Shown one piece after another: positions 7,098 to 7,188 of a stretch of 7,188 bases of DNA. How positions within the stretch are numbered: position 1 is the first letter of the stretch; every line of letters starts with the position of its first letter. Source of the DNA: Pseudomonas sp. (GTDB lineage: Bacteria > Pseudomonadota > Gammaproteobacteria > Pseudomonadales > Pseudomonadaceae); NCBI GenBank assembly GCA_029239415.1, contig JAQZAY010000189.1, forward strand, positions 1 to 7,188, in the 5' to 3' direction. The position numbers and the translations under genes were made by a program. The notes under the pieces are model-generated. The model was given only the letters and a program-made list of their open reading frames with translations, was not told where the DNA came from and ran no database searches.

Positions 7098-7125
7098 TTG
7101 TACGAAAAGTCGTTGTGGCTAAAAT
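7098..7125 (+). promoter_or_regulatory. Candidate transposase promoter at the IS end
   Basis: TAAAAT at 7120-7125 matches five of six bases of the -10 consensus. A weak -35 (TTGTAC, 7098-7103) lies 16 nt upstream, overlapping the presumed terminal repeat, as is common for insertion sequences. Confidence 0.4.
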
Positions 7126-7152
7126 TGCCGCCATGACCGGTTGGAGGCCCGT

Positions 7153-7188
7153 ATGGCAAGGCGTTACGAACTTTCTGATGCATCATGG
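7153..7188 (+). CDS. Transposase, IS5-family-like, N-terminal fragment cut by the window end
   Basis: Only 12 codons are present: MARRYELSDASW. This matches the opening of IS5-family (DUF4096-type) transposases, which typically begin with an M-A-R-Y-(D/E)-L-(S/T)-D-x-x-W pattern and occur widely in Pseudomonas. A strong GGAGG (7143-7147) lies 5 nt before the ATG. Nothing can be said about intactness, since the DDE catalytic residues lie beyond the window. Confidence 0.72.
   Translation, partial: MARRYELSDASW

Larger units (their letters stand above)
7094..7188 (+). mobile_element. Left end of an IS5-family-like insertion sequence (partial)
   Basis: From about 7094 the sequence changes from the GC-rich background to a more AT-rich stretch beginning GGTTTTGTACGAAAAGTCG. 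This leads directly into a promoter-like region and a transposase start. It is preceded by CTAG (7091-7094), which fits the YTAR or TA target preference reported for IS5-family elements. The exact terminus is a guess because the right end and matching inverted repeat lie outside the window. Confidence 0.6.

Noticed and set aside
6316..7134. A 272-codon open frame on the - strand, overlapping the PEBP gene in another frame
   Set aside because: The PEBP frame has a signal peptide and family motifs; this frame is arginine/proline-rich and would run through the IS junction.

Overview
This is a GC-rich chromosomal segment, apparently from a Pseudomonas, most likely of the P. putida group. That assignment rests on base composition and protein resemblance recalled from memory, not on a database search. 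It holds three gene blocks and the edge of an insertion sequence. No rRNA, tRNA or CRISPR array is visible, and no gene-free stretch exceeds about 165 bases.

Block 1 (1-3728, + strand) is a compact three-gene operon for a molybdenum hydroxylase of the PaoABC (YagTSR) aldehyde oxidoreductase type. It encodes a small [2Fe-2S] subunit, an FAD subunit that also carries the cysteines for a [4Fe-4S] cluster, and a large subunit for molybdopterin cytosine dinucleotide. The genes are joined by ATGA stop/start overlaps. Electrons would pass from an aldehyde through Mo, Fe-S and FAD to an acceptor. No PaoD/XdhC-like maturation gene follows the operon. The sequence upstream of the first gene lies outside the window, so the operon promoter and any longer N terminus cannot be judged.

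Block 2 (3778-6275, - strand) runs convergently and encodes a RidA-family protein followed by a TonB-dependent outer-membrane receptor. The receptor closely resembles E. coli YncD, now called PqqU, the importer of the redox cofactor pyrroloquinoline quinone (PQQ). It has no usable ATG start. The best reading starts at a TTG that overlaps the ridA stop codon (TTGA), so the two genes look translationally coupled. A GC-rich hairpin between blocks 1 and 2 could serve as a shared terminator.

Block 3 (6438-6989, - strand) is a single gene for a secreted PEBP-family protein (YbhB/YbcL type), possibly with its own terminator hairpin and a stem-loop in its leader. About 100 bases upstream of it, facing away, is the left end of an IS5-family-like insertion sequence (about 7094 to the window end). 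Only the first 12 codons of its transposase are present.

I see no clearly undescribed multi-gene system. The most interesting points are the ridA-pqqU coupling with a non-ATG start, the convergence of a molybdenum aldehyde oxidoreductase with a PQQ receptor, and the insertion sequence beside the PEBP gene.
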